Shown one piece after another: positions 25,845 to 33,647 of a stretch of DNA of 63,822 bases. The notes beneath the pieces are model-generated. The model was not told where the DNA came from, did not search any database, and saw only the letters and a list, made by a program, of their open reading frames with translations. This DNA comes from an uncultured Alphaproteobacteria bacterium (GTDB lineage Bacteria > Pseudomonadota > Alphaproteobacteria > Rs-D84). Location of the stretch: NCBI GenBank assembly GCA_944389135.1, contig CALXLG010000001.1:153421-217242 (forward strand), written 5' to 3'. How positions within the stretch are numbered: the first letter of the stretch is position 1; the number at the start of each line of letters is the position of its first letter. A program made the position numbers and the translations under genes.

Positions 25845-25874
25845 TTGCGCCGAATCGGCATTTTTTGTTAAAAT
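25845..25874 (+). promoter_or_regulatory. Probable dnaN promoter with GANTC beside the -35
   Basis: TTGCGC (25845-25850), 18-nt spacer, TAAAAT (25869-25874). GAATC at 25852-25856 follows the -35 by one base, the same arrangement as at 6987. The GCCG-AAT-CGGC element with a T-run (25850-25866) could instead be a short terminator of the asmA-like gene; the two readings are not exclusive. Confidence 0.5.
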
Positions 25875-25927
25875 TCTTATCAAAGAATGTAGGAAAAAAT
25901 TTTTTTAGAATAAACAGGAGCGTATAG

Positions 25928-27046
25928 ATGGAATTCTCGGTATTTCGTCAGGTTTTGATTCGGGCGTTAGGACATATGCAGTCTATTGTTGAAAAACGCG
26001 CGACTTTACCGATATTGATGAACGTAAAGATAGAAGTTGCAGATGATTTAATCCTGTCTGCGACAAATGTTGATTTGGAATTGGTGGAGCATGTCGCAGC
26101 AGATATTACTTTAGGTGGTAAAACAACTGTTCCTGTACAAATGTTGTATGACATTGTTCGTAAATTACCAGACGATTCAGAAATTTCTTTTAAGCAAGTC
26201 GGTGACCAACTGGTTGTTTCAAGTGGGCGTGCAGTATTTCGTTTGCCTACATTGTTGGCGGAAAATTTCCCTGCAATGGCAGGTAGCAATTTGACTACAA
26301 AGTTCCAGATGACGACAGGGGATTTAGCGCACCTGATAAATCAGACAAAGTTTGCAATCCCAACAGATGATGTTCGTTATCATCTTGGGGGAATTTATTT
26401 CCATATTTCTGATGAAGGTAAAGAAAAAATGCTGACTGCGGTTGCAACTGATGCGCAGCGTATGGCTTTGTGTGCAATGCCTGCACCTGTAGATAGTACA
26501 GAAATGCCTGCTGTAATTTTACCTCGTCGTGTTATTGGTGAATTGTCTAAATTATTAGAAGATGCAACAGTAGACGATGTTCAGGTTGAATTGTCTGATA
26601 CAAAAGCACGCTTTACTGTTGGGGCGGCGACATTGACAAGTAAGTTAGTTGATGCACAGTATCCTAACTATCGCGTTGTTATACCAAAAGGTAATGATAA
26701 AATTGCAATCTTGGACAGAAAGCAATTTATAAGTGCGGTTGATTTGGTATCTGTTGCAAGTGTGGATAAGACGAAGTCTGTACAATTAACTTTCTCTATG
26801 AATAAGTTGGTTATAAATGCATCTAGTCCAGATGCAGGAACCGCAACGCAAGAATTAGATATTGAATATAATAGTGATGCATCGTTTACTGTTACGTTTA
26901 ACGTAAAGTTCTTGATGGATGTTGCAGGGCAAGTAGAAGGAGACAAGTTCCAGATGGAAATGCAAGATCCGCTGTCGCCAACTATTATTAAATCAACGGA
27001 CAAAAAAACGGATTCTTTGTTTATTTTGATGCCTATGAGAATGTAA
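25928..27046 (+). CDS. dnaN: DNA polymerase III subunit beta (sliding clamp)
   Basis: 372 aa, the usual length. The dimeric clamp tethers DNA polymerase III. The start MEFSVFRQVLIRALGHMQSIVEKRATLPILMNVKIEV and the end SLFILMPMRM (typical P-M-R/P-V-R terminus) are diagnostic, and three repeated clamp domains are evident. AGGAG lies 8 nt upstream of the ATG. It is not next to dnaA (13.0 kb) or recF, so the classic dnaA-dnaN operon is split here. Confidence 0.97.
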   Translation: MEFSVFRQVLIRALGHMQSIVEKRATLPILMNVKIEVADDLILSATNVDLELVEHVAADITLGGKTTVPVQMLYDIVRKLPDDSEISFKQVGDQLVVSSGRAVFRLPTLLAENFPAMAGSNLTTKFQMTTGDLAHLINQTKFAIPTDDVRYHLGGIYFHISDEGKEKMLTAVATDAQRMALCAMPAPVDSTEMPAVILPRRVIGELSKLLEDATVDDVQVELSDTKARFTVGAATLTSKLVDAQYPNYRVVIPKGNDKIAILDRKQFISAVDLVSVASVDKTKSVQLTFSMNKLVINASSPDAGTATQELDIEYNSDASFTVTFNVKFLMDVAGQVEGDKFQMEMQDPLSPTIIKSTDKKTDSLFILMPMRM

Positions 27047-27047
27047 A

Positions 27048-27074
27048 AAAAACTGCCGAAAGGCAGTTTTTTAT
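27048..27074 (+). terminator. Intrinsic terminator after dnaN
   Basis: Seven-bp stem (27051-27057 with 27062-27068) with GAAA loop and T-run. Confidence 0.9.
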
Positions 27075-27129
27075 TTATTGAATTTGAAATTTTTTTTGTT
27101 AGTATTGCACGCGCAAAAAAGGATAGTAG

Positions 27130-27672
27130 ATGACATTAGAAGAAATTCCAGCAGGTAAAATGCCGCCAAAAAAGATGAATGCTATAATAGAAGTTCCAGA
27201 AAATGGCTTTGTTAAATATGAACTTGATAAAGAAACAGGTTTACCGCGTGTTGACCGTATATTGCATACGCCAATGGCATATCCTGCAAACTATGGTTAT
27301 TTCCCTGGTACCCTTGGAGATGACGGAGACCCGCTAGATTGTGTTGTTGTTTGTAATGCGCCATTGAGGCCAGGGGTTTTAATTGAGGTTAGACCAATTG
27401 GGGCGTTGATTATGGAAGACCAAGCTGGTGGCGATGAAAAAATAATATGTGTTCCACGTGATAAAATTGACCCGTTCTATACAAATACAGAATATATAGA
27501 ACAACTGCCTGCAATTTTACGGTCAAAAATAGAATATTTCTTTCAACATTATAAAGACCTGCAGCCAAATTCTTGGTCAAAGGTTAAGGGCTGGGCAGAT
27601 AGAGAAGCGGCTGATAAGATTATTATGGAAAGCATAGATAGATATTGGGCGCATAAACGCGAAGCGCAATAA
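27130..27672 (+). CDS. ppa: Inorganic pyrophosphatase (family I)
   Basis: 180 aa. Soluble Mg-dependent hydrolysis of pyrophosphate, pulling biosynthetic reactions forward. Family I motifs: IEVPENGFVKYELDKETG (start of core), YPANYGYFPGTLGDDGDPLDCVV (split; metal-binding Asp in D-G-D-P-L-D), DQAGGDEKIICVP and the C-terminal SKVKGWADREAA. Length fits the bacterial hexameric enzyme. It lies 62 nt upstream of efp and may share transcripts with it. Confidence 0.97.
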   Translation: MTLEEIPAGKMPPKKMNAIIEVPENGFVKYELDKETGLPRVDRILHTPMAYPANYGYFPGTLGDDGDPLDCVVVCNAPLRPGVLIEVRPIGALIMEDQAGGDEKIICVPRDKIDPFYTNTEYIEQLPAILRSKIEYFFQHYKDLQPNSWSKVKGWADREAADKIIMESIDRYWAHKREAQ

Positions 27673-27734
27673 TATTCTTGCGTTGACGAATAAAATTCTT
27701 ATAATCTAACACGAAAAAACAAGAGGTAAAAACA

Positions 27735-28304
27735 ATGGCATCATATATTGCAAATGATATGCGTGTTGGTTGGGTTATTGCTCATAACGGCAAGCGTTAT
27801 TCTGTTATGTCCATTACAAAAGTAAAACCAGGTAAGGGTGGTGCTTTTGTTCAGGCTGATTTACGTGATATTGATTCTGGTAATAAGGGTGGCGACCGTT
27901 GGCGCGCGGAAGATAAAGTTGAAAAGTTGATGGTTGAAGATTTTGATTGTCAATATTTGTATTCAGATGCTGAAAATGCTTACTTTATGAATTTGTCTGA
28001 TTACGAACAGTTTACAATGCCTGTTGATTCTTTGGGTGAACAAATGAAATTCTTGGCACCAGAAATGCAGGTAAAAGCAAATTTTGTTGAAGGTCAACCT
28101 GTATCAATTTCTTTGCCAAAGACAGTTATTGCAACTGTTGAAGAAACAGAACCTGCTTTAAAAGGGCAGACTGTTTCAAGCAGTGGTGGAAAACCTGCAA
28201 TATTAGATAATGGTGTTCGTGTACAAGTTCCGTTGTTTATCGAACAAGGTGAAAAAATCGTTGTTAATACAGAAACTTTGGAATATGTAGAACGTGCAAA
28301 ATAA
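27735..28304 (+). CDS. efp: Translation elongation factor P
   Basis: 189 aa. EF-P relieves stalling at consecutive prolines. The KOW-like first domain has the loop VKPGKGGAFVQADLRDI, whose Lys in PGKG is the expected modification site, and domain III carries VRVPLFIEQGEKIVVNTETLEYVERA. AAGAGG lies upstream of the ATG. No epmA/epmB or earP gene is in the window, so the type of modification cannot be judged here. Confidence 0.96.
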   Translation: MASYIANDMRVGWVIAHNGKRYSVMSITKVKPGKGGAFVQADLRDIDSGNKGGDRWRAEDKVEKLMVEDFDCQYLYSDAENAYFMNLSDYEQFTMPVDSLGEQMKFLAPEMQVKANFVEGQPVSISLPKTVIATVEETEPALKGQTVSSSGGKPAILDNGVRVQVPLFIEQGEKIVVNTETLEYVERAK

Positions 28305-28323
28305 TTTATTGTTATTTTGGTAA

Positions 28324-28355
28324 TAAAAAATTCCACAATTTGTGGAATTTTTTAT
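28324..28355. terminator. Bidirectional terminator between efp and fba
   Basis: Ten-bp stem (28328-28337 with 28341-28350), 3-nt loop, A-run left and T-run right. Confidence 0.88.
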
Positions 28356-29299
28356 TTTATTTTGTTTTCAGAATTCATAATTGTACGAATTTCTGAAATG
28401 CAATTATTATAAATATTTTGCATGCCTGCGTTCAAATAATCGCGTGGATTAAAAATTTCTGGTTTTGTTGCCAGTGTTTCACGAATGCCTGCGGTAAAAG
28501 CAAGTCTTGAATCGCTGTCTACGTTTATTTTACAAATATTTTTTTCAACAGCGGTGCGAAGTTGGTCTGCAGGAATTCCGCGCGCATTGGATAGATTGCC
28601 ACCAAATTTGTTAATGGTGTTTACAAATTCTTGCGGTATGCTGGATGCACCATGTAGTACCAATGGGAAATCAGGCAGGGCAGATGCAATTTTTTCCAGA
28701 ATATCAAAACGCAGTTTTTCATTATCAGATTTTCTTTTGTATGCCCCATGACTTGTTCCAATCGCAATTGCCAAAGAATCAATGTTTGTTATATTTACAA
28801 AGTTTACAACGTCATCAGGGTTTGTATAGCTGGAATATTCGCTGTGTGTGTTTTCGTCTTCTATGCCGGAAAGAGTTCCGAGTTCTGCCTCTACTGAAAC
28901 ATCAAACTGGTGGGCAAAATTTGAAACAGTCTTTGCCAGTTCTGCGTTTTCCTCAAATGGTAGTTTTGAACCGTCAATCATTACGCTTGAAAACCCAAGC
29001 TTTATTGCTTTGACGCAAGCTTCAAAAGAAGAGCCGTGGTCCAGATGCAAGGCAATTTTTTCTTCTGGTTTTATATTCATACCTTGTATCATACCCATTA
29101 ATAAATCTTCGCCCATGTATTTAAGTGCGGATTCAGATACTGCCAGCATAACAGGGCTTTGGGTTTCGCGCGCTGCCATGACGATAGCTTTTAGGGTTTC
29201 CATATTATAAAAGTTAAATGCAGGGACTGCATAGTGGCGCGATAAAGCGTCAGAAAAAACTTCTTTTGTATTTACCAGTCCAAAATCTTTATAATCCAT
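28352..29299 (-). CDS. fba: Class II fructose-bisphosphate aldolase
   Basis: 315 aa. Zinc-dependent aldolase that cleaves fructose-1,6-bisphosphate in glycolysis. Motifs: VPAFNFYNMETLKA, zinc His in LHLDHGSSFEA (split), SVMIDGSKLPFEEN, EAELGTLSG, AIGTSHGAYK, LVLHGASSIP and KINVDSDSRLAFT. Class IIB features (GTSHGAYK, HGASSIP) fit. Tagatose-bisphosphate aldolases share these motifs, but the single-copy context suggests the glycolytic enzyme. Monocistronic and leftward; AAAGGAAT precedes the ATG. Confidence 0.92.
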   Translation of the reverse strand: MDYKDFGLVNTKEVFSDALSRHYAVPAFNFYNMETLKAIVMAARETQSPVMLAVSESALKYMGEDLLMGMIQGMNIKPEEKIALHLDHGSSFEACVKAIKLGFSSVMIDGSKLPFEENAELAKTVSNFAHQFDVSVEAELGTLSGIEDENTHSEYSSYTNPDDVVNFVNITNIDSLAIAIGTSHGAYKRKSDNEKLRFDILEKIASALPDFPLVLHGASSIPQEFVNTINKFGGNLSNARGIPADQLRTAVEKNICKINVDSDSRLAFTAGIRETLATKPEIFNPRDYLNAGMQNIYNNCISEIRTIMNSENKIK

Positions 29300-29372
29300 T
29301 TCGATTCCTTTCTGTTTGCTACGATTATAACATAAATTATTGTTATAAATTAGATAAAATGTAGTTAATTTC

Positions 29373-29400
29373 TTGACAATAGGTATTTTTGTGCAAAAAT
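29373..29400 (+). promoter_or_regulatory. Probable promoter of the 130-aa lipoprotein gene
   Basis: A perfect -35 TTGACA (29373-29378) with a weak -10 AAAAAT (29395-29400) 16 nt later. A GANTC site (29409-29413) falls near the start point. Consensus call only. Confidence 0.4.
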
Positions 29401-29457
29401 AATTATACGAATCGGGGAGATAGTAGAGAGCGGCAGAATTTTGAAAAAGGTATTGCT

Positions 29458-29850
29458 ATGAAAAAAATGTTAGTTTCTGCAGTTGCTTTGGCTTCTTTGG
29501 CAGGTTGTGGTGGTTATTATTTTGATTACTACAAAGGTGGTGTAAGATACACTCAAGACGGTCAAGATTGTATTTATTATTCTGGTGAATATGGCCGTAA
29601 TTTCTCTCGTTATGTAGACGGTTTGGATAACAGCAAGAAGATTGTATATCGCAATACTCGTTGTGAAGATTTGTATGCTCGTGATACATTCGGTCAAGCA
29701 CCACGTCAAGAACGCAAAATTTTGGCACCTGCAGCACAGGAAGTACCTTGTGACACATGTGCAGCAAAAGTTGAAAAAGTAAACTTAGGTTGCAATACAT
29801 GCAGTCAGCCAGTTTTGAAACGTAAATATGTTATCGTTTCAGCTATGTAA
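29458..29850 (+). CDS. Unknown small lipoprotein with Cys motifs
   Basis: 130 aa. The lipoprotein signal MKKMLVSAVALASLAGC has a clear LAGC lipobox, leaving a mature N-terminal Cys followed by GGYYFDYYKGG. A C-terminal pair of CxxC motifs (CDTCAAK and GCNTCSQP) could bind metal or form disulfides. Tyr- and Arg-rich in the middle. No family recognised. The ATG at 29458 is chosen over an in-frame upstream GTG because it begins the signal peptide and follows AAAAAGG. It ends in a strong terminator and stands alone. Confidence 0.78.
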   Translation: MKKMLVSAVALASLAGCGGYYFDYYKGGVRYTQDGQDCIYYSGEYGRNFSRYVDGLDNSKKIVYRNTRCEDLYARDTFGQAPRQERKILAPAAQEVPCDTCAAKVEKVNLGCNTCSQPVLKRKYVIVSAM

Positions 29851-29870
29851 TTGGTTTTAAGATAATGTAA

Positions 29871-29899
29871 AAGCGTTGCAAGTTTTGCAACGCTTTTTT
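29871..29899 (+). terminator. Intrinsic terminator
   Basis: Perfect 11-bp stem (29871-29881 with 29885-29895), 3-nt loop, then six T. Confidence 0.92.
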
Positions 29900-29965
29900 G
29901 TTTTTATCTTGCTTGAATGAAGGTTGTTTTTATGATAAAATTATAGAAAAGAAAAGGGGATTTAT

Positions 29966-30343
29966 ATGAAAAATATATTGAAAAAAATTGGTTTTGCCAG
30001 TGTTGTTGTTTTGTCTGGTGCGGCTGCTGCTGTTGCGGCACCTGCAGCGGGGGTCAGCAATGATGGCTTGTGTGTGTTGATTAGTCAGATGTATGGCGTG
30101 TTTAAAATTCTGCGTACTTTGGCGTTTGTTGGTGCCGCATTTATTATAGCAGGTTGGGCCTGGGGGTATATCAAAGACGGTAAGGGTGTTGATATGGAAG
30201 ACCTGAGAAAAAAGGGTACCGGTATGTTAGTTGGTTTTATTTTACTGTTTGGTATCGGTATAGTATTGTCTTTCTTCTTAAGTTCTACTGGTTTGGATGC
30301 CATTGGTTGTCGGGAAGTTATATTGAGTTGGGGACAAATGTAA
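29966..30343 (+). CDS. TrbC/VirB2-like pilin protein
   Basis: 125 aa. A signal-like N-terminus (SVVVLSGAAAAVAAPAAG) is followed by two membrane helices (about residues 45-66 and 82-103) separated by a short basic/acidic loop (YIKDGKGVDMEDLRKKG), the VirB2/TrbC layout. VirB2 forms the type IV secretion pilus. Two Cys flank the helices (GLCVLIS and IGCREV). No other virB or trb gene is in the window, so it is an orphan here. GGGG lies 8 nt upstream of the ATG and a terminator follows. Confidence 0.75.
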   Translation: MKNILKKIGFASVVVLSGAAAAVAAPAAGVSNDGLCVLISQMYGVFKILRTLAFVGAAFIIAGWAWGYIKDGKGVDMEDLRKKGTGMLVGFILLFGIGIVLSFFLSSTGLDAIGCREVILSWGQM

Positions 30344-30352
30344 TAAACAAAA

Positions 30353-30376
30353 AAGCGACCGTTTGGTCGCTTTTTT
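30353..30376. terminator. Terminator between the VirB2-like and DinD-like genes
   Basis: Eight-bp stem (30353-30360 with 30365-30372), GTTT loop, T-run right, A-run left; lies between convergent genes. Confidence 0.88.
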
Positions 30377-30384
30377 ATTTGGTT

Positions 30385-31335
30385 TTATCTGATTGATTGA
30401 AATGCGAATTTGTTTATGAATTCGCGTTCTTTTTTGTTTAGTTCTGTTTGTATTTGTTGTACTGGCGTTTTATAAATATCTTGTTCTGGATATATACCAG
30501 TCGTTCTTATCATGTTTATGCGTTGTCTTGTTAATTCTTGGTGTAGAATATCTGTAAATTCTTCTATTCGCATAAGTGGTTTTTTATCGTGTTCCGCAAT
30601 CGCACAAGAAAATGCCCGTTGGCGTGCGTCTAAAGATGTGCTGCCCATATAATTTAATATGGAGTCATTAGGTCTTATTTTTATTCCGTGCATATTTTTT
30701 ACGGTTTGTGTATCTATGCCATAAAAGAAAGTTTGGTGTAATAAATGATTAAAAGTATTTAATGGTTGTCTGTTTTGGTATGCGATGCTGTTAGCAATTC
30801 TTTCTGACTTTGACATATATTTACGTAAATAAATTCGTGAATATTTATATGCTTCTGAATAAAGTTCTTCATAACTTGCGTTTGGCATCAAGAAGTATAA
30901 TTGGGTAAATATCATGTTTGGATATTTGGACATTATTTTCCAGCAAGCAAATCTACTTAGTTTTAAATCTTGTCCGTCTTCTTGGTAATATATTGTTTTT
31001 GTGTTAAAGATAGAATAGCTGTTGGTGATTTTGGTTATGTGGTTGTTTAATAATTCTTCAAAGTTTTCAGGACGTGGAACATTTAATGCGTTCTTTTTAG
31101 GAAGCTTATCAAATATATCAATAGTGATTGCGCTGTTGCAGGTTTCTATTTTATTTTTATGTAATCCCATATATTCTGAACTGAATAAATTATATAAATC
31201 AGAAAATAGCCAGTATTCGTCAGCAAAATAATTATCTTTTAATATTTTTGGGGTGGCGGTTAAAGAATTTTCGTCTGTATAATGACGATATCTTTGTAGG
31301 TAGTCATATACAATTTTTGGTTTTGGGCGGGGCAT
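30385..31335 (-). CDS. DinD-like protein paired with an RHH repressor
   Basis: 316 aa. Two blocks resemble E. coli DNA-damage-inducible protein D as I remember it: KLSRFACWKIMSKYP (residues about 125-139, DinD has LSRYACYLV) and, further on, FYGIDTQTVKNMHGI (204-218; DinD GLYGGLDQKAIHQRKG) followed by ILNYMGSTSLDA (226-237; DinD ILDHMGSTELAA). The N-terminal 120 residues look different from the usual BRO-N-like region. DinD is an SOS-induced protein that inhibits RecA filaments. No signal peptide. GGAG lies 8 nt upstream of the ATG, and the start follows the RHH gene by 14 nt, so both are in one operon. Confidence 0.68.
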   Translation of the reverse strand: MPRPKPKIVYDYLQRYRHYTDENSLTATPKILKDNYFADEYWLFSDLYNLFSSEYMGLHKNKIETCNSAITIDIFDKLPKKNALNVPRPENFEELLNNHITKITNSYSIFNTKTIYYQEDGQDLKLSRFACWKIMSKYPNMIFTQLYFLMPNASYEELYSEAYKYSRIYLRKYMSKSERIANSIAYQNRQPLNTFNHLLHQTFFYGIDTQTVKNMHGIKIRPNDSILNYMGSTSLDARQRAFSCAIAEHDKKPLMRIEEFTDILHQELTRQRINMIRTTGIYPEQDIYKTPVQQIQTELNKKEREFINKFAFQSIR

Positions 31336-31349
31336 TTAGACTCCATTTT

Positions 31350-31577
31350 TTATTGTTTGTTTTCTTCAATGTTTGCCAAAGAAAATAATACAGACGATAT
31401 TAATGATTGATAGGGGACATGTTGTTGTTCTGCTAACTTTTTTATGCTGTCTAGAACCGGACGTGGAATTCGCATATTTATAACGCAATCTGACTTGTTA
31501 AATGTTTTATAAGCCGCATATTCTTTAAGCAATGCTTCTATATTCATTATAAATAATTGTTGCATAACGTTTGGCAT
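31350..31577 (-). CDS. Ribbon-helix-helix (CopG/BrnA-like) DNA-binding protein
   Basis: 75 aa. After a 30-residue N-terminal extension, the sequence CVINMRIPRPVLDSIKKLA followed by QHVPYQSLISSVL is a classic RHH fold: a beta strand (INMRI) then two helices with the YQSLI turn typical of antitoxin-type CopG/BrnA repressors. The ATG at 31577 has AGGAGA 6 nt upstream. Its own promoter contains two palindromes suited to RHH dimers, so autorepression is likely. It is the upstream partner of the DinD-like gene, the order usual for antitoxin then effector. Confidence 0.8.
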   Translation of the reverse strand: MPNVMQQLFIMNIEALLKEYAAYKTFNKSDCVINMRIPRPVLDSIKKLAEQQHVPYQSLISSVLFSLANIEENKQ

Positions 31578-31622
31578 ACACAGTCTCCTATACAGAACAC
31601 AATACTTAAGTCTTTACAACTG

Positions 31623-31650
31623 ACTATATCATTGTATTGGCAATTGTCAA
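31623..31650 (-). promoter_or_regulatory. Promoter of the RHH/DinD-like operon
   Basis: On the minus strand: TTGACA (31650-31645), 16-nt spacer, TATAGT (31628-31623). The -35 and spacer lie inside the first operator palindrome. Confidence 0.75.
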
Positions 31651-31677
31651 TACATTTGTAATTGCAATTGTAATTAC
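31633..31677. promoter_or_regulatory. Two adjacent operator-like palindromes
   Basis: A 22-bp palindrome (31633-31654, 20 of 22 positions symmetric) and a 20-bp palindrome (31658-31677, 18 of 20), both centred on CAATTG, with centres 24 bp apart. They cover and adjoin the promoter of the RHH gene, the usual place for autoregulation by an RHH dimer or tetramer. Confidence 0.7.
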
Positions 31678-31814
31678 TTTTGTAAGGTCGGGTGTGTTGA
31701 TTGGTGTCTTGCAGTAATTGCGGTGCTTGTGGTGAATAATCTTTGTCTGCCTTGCTTTTTTATAAATATGCATATAAAATTACAGCAAATTACTTGATGG
31801 AAAGGATGCTTATT

Positions 31815-33134
31815 ATGTTTAAAAAAGTTTTAGCCATGTTTATGTTGGCGGTGTTTTTTTCTGTGCCAGCACGTGCTGAATTAAAAGTTGATATTATTGC
31901 TGGGGCGACAGAACCGATTTCTATTGCAGTTCAAAAATTTGAAACTGTTGGGGATGTGTCTTCTAAAGATAGTGCAATGATACGCGATGTGGTAGAAGCT
32001 GACTTAAAATCTACAGGATTATTTAGAATAGTATCTCGTGATGCTTTGCCTGAATTTGTAGAAATGGGAAGTATGCCAGATTTTAATTTATGGTCTGCTA
32101 TAAAAGCACAAGTTTTGGTTCAAGCAAAATTGACTGCAAAATCTGGTGGGCAATATGATTTAGAATTTTATGTTTGGGATGTTAATGGTAAAGAACAGAT
32201 AGAGGCGCAAAGCTTAATTGCGTCAAAAAAGTCTGCCCGTCGTTTGGCGCATATCATGGCAGATGCAATTTATGAAAGGTTAACTGGCGAGATTGGTTAT
32301 TTTGATACTCAGATTGTATTTATTGCGGAAACAGGACCTATTAGTAATCGTGTTAAACGTATGGCGATTATGGATCAAGATGGGTATGGTATGAGATATT
32401 TGTCAGATAAAGATACTTTTGTTATGTCTCCTCACTTTTCTCCAAATATGCAAACAATAGTATTCTTGTCTTATTATAATGATGACCCTATGGTTTGGAC
32501 ATTGGACTTAGAAACTGGTGAACAACGTCGTTTGGGGCAGTTTGGTGGTATGAATTTTGCACCAAGATTTTCACCGGACGGGACAAAGGTGGCTTTGTCT
32601 TTGGTAAAAAATGGTATTACTCATATTTATGAATATGACATTGAATCTAAGGCTTTGAAGCAATTAACTTTTGGGAATTCGTTAAATACCAGCCCGTCTT
32701 ATTCGCCAGACGGTAAAAAAATGGCGTTCAATTCTGACCGCAGCGGTAACCAGCAGATTTATGTTTTAGATTTAGAAACAGGAAAAGTTAATAGAATAAC
32801 TTATGGGGCAGGGCGTTATGCTACGCCTGCATGGTCGCCAGATGGACAGTTTATCGCATTTACAAAAATGGCAGACGATACTTTTTATATAGGTATTATG
32901 GACCCACGTGGTAGGAACGAGAAAATTCTTGCAGGTGGCTGGTATATGGAAGCGCCGTCTTGGGCACCTGGTTCACGTAGACTGGTTTATTATGAAACAG
33001 AAAAAGCATTGGACGGTATTGAACGTATTAGCCATATACGTAGTGTAGATATAACTGGTCAAAATATCTACGATATACCATTGCCTGATGATGTAAATGG
33101 GGTAGAGCCTACGTGGTCGCCAAAATTGCCATAA
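31815..33134 (+). CDS. tolB: Tol-Pal system beta-propeller protein TolB
   Basis: 439 aa, the normal length. A signal peptide (MFKKVLAMFMLAVFFSVPARA) leads to the periplasmic N-terminal TolB domain (to about residue 165) and a six-bladed propeller of TolB-type repeats, seen as FSPDGTKVALS, YSPDGKKMAFNSDRSGNQQIYV and WSPDGQFIAFTK. TolB links Pal and the inner-membrane TolA during cell division. The ATG at 31815 begins the signal peptide and has AAAGG 9 nt upstream; in-frame starts further upstream lack both. pal, tolQ, tolR and tolA are not in the window. Confidence 0.95.
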   Translation: MFKKVLAMFMLAVFFSVPARAELKVDIIAGATEPISIAVQKFETVGDVSSKDSAMIRDVVEADLKSTGLFRIVSRDALPEFVEMGSMPDFNLWSAIKAQVLVQAKLTAKSGGQYDLEFYVWDVNGKEQIEAQSLIASKKSARRLAHIMADAIYERLTGEIGYFDTQIVFIAETGPISNRVKRMAIMDQDGYGMRYLSDKDTFVMSPHFSPNMQTIVFLSYYNDDPMVWTLDLETGEQRRLGQFGGMNFAPRFSPDGTKVALSLVKNGITHIYEYDIESKALKQLTFGNSLNTSPSYSPDGKKMAFNSDRSGNQQIYVLDLETGKVNRITYGAGRYATPAWSPDGQFIAFTKMADDTFYIGIMDPRGRNEKILAGGWYMEAPSWAPGSRRLVYYETEKALDGIERISHIRSVDITGQNIYDIPLPDDVNGVEPTWSPKLP

Positions 33135-33138
33135 TATA

Positions 33139-33552
33139 ATGAAACAATTTCTTTTATCGTTATTCTTTGTACTTTGTGTTTTGAAATCTGCCGTTGCGGT
33201 TCCTGCAACGGTAGATTATATTTTTGACGGTGATACCTTTGCCGCAATAGTTCATTTAGAAGATGAAATAGATATATCTGTCAGAGTCAGACTAATCAAT
33301 GTTGATACGCCAGAAATTCACGGTATGTGTGAAAAAGAGATTTCTGATGCGTTACGTGCCAAAGATAGATTGGCTGAATTAATACCTGTCGGAAGTGTTA
33401 TTGATTTAAAGAATATAAAAGATGATAAATATTTAGGTCGAATTGATGCAAATGTTATTCTTTCTGATGGACGTGATGTCGGGGAAGTCTTGATTAAAGA
33501 AAATTTAGGGCGGGCTTATAGCGGCGGACGCAGGCAAAATTGGTGCAATTAG
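33139..33552 (+). CDS. Secreted thermonuclease-like (SNase) protein
   Basis: 137 aa. Signal peptide MKQFLLSLFFVLCVLKSAVA, then an SNase OB-fold: FDGDTFAA, catalytic-site strand VRVRLINVDTPEIHG (Arg, Asp and Glu of the nuclease site), and DKYLGRIDANVIL with the second Arg, then VGEVLIKENLGRAY. It should cleave nucleic acid in the periplasm or outside the cell with Ca2+. Short for the family but all active-site residues seem present. It starts 4 nt after tolB, so it is probably co-transcribed. Only two Cys, in EIHGMCEK and the C-terminal NWCN. Confidence 0.88.
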   Translation: MKQFLLSLFFVLCVLKSAVAVPATVDYIFDGDTFAAIVHLEDEIDISVRVRLINVDTPEIHGMCEKEISDALRAKDRLAELIPVGSVIDLKNIKDDKYLGRIDANVILSDGRDVGEVLIKENLGRAYSGGRRQNWCN

Positions 33553-33647
33553 GAATTTTAACTTGTAAAACTTAATTGAGTTTATTTATAAATTCTATTA
33601 TAATAAGAATCAAATCTTGGAAAACTAGGCTTTATAAAGGTTTTGTT

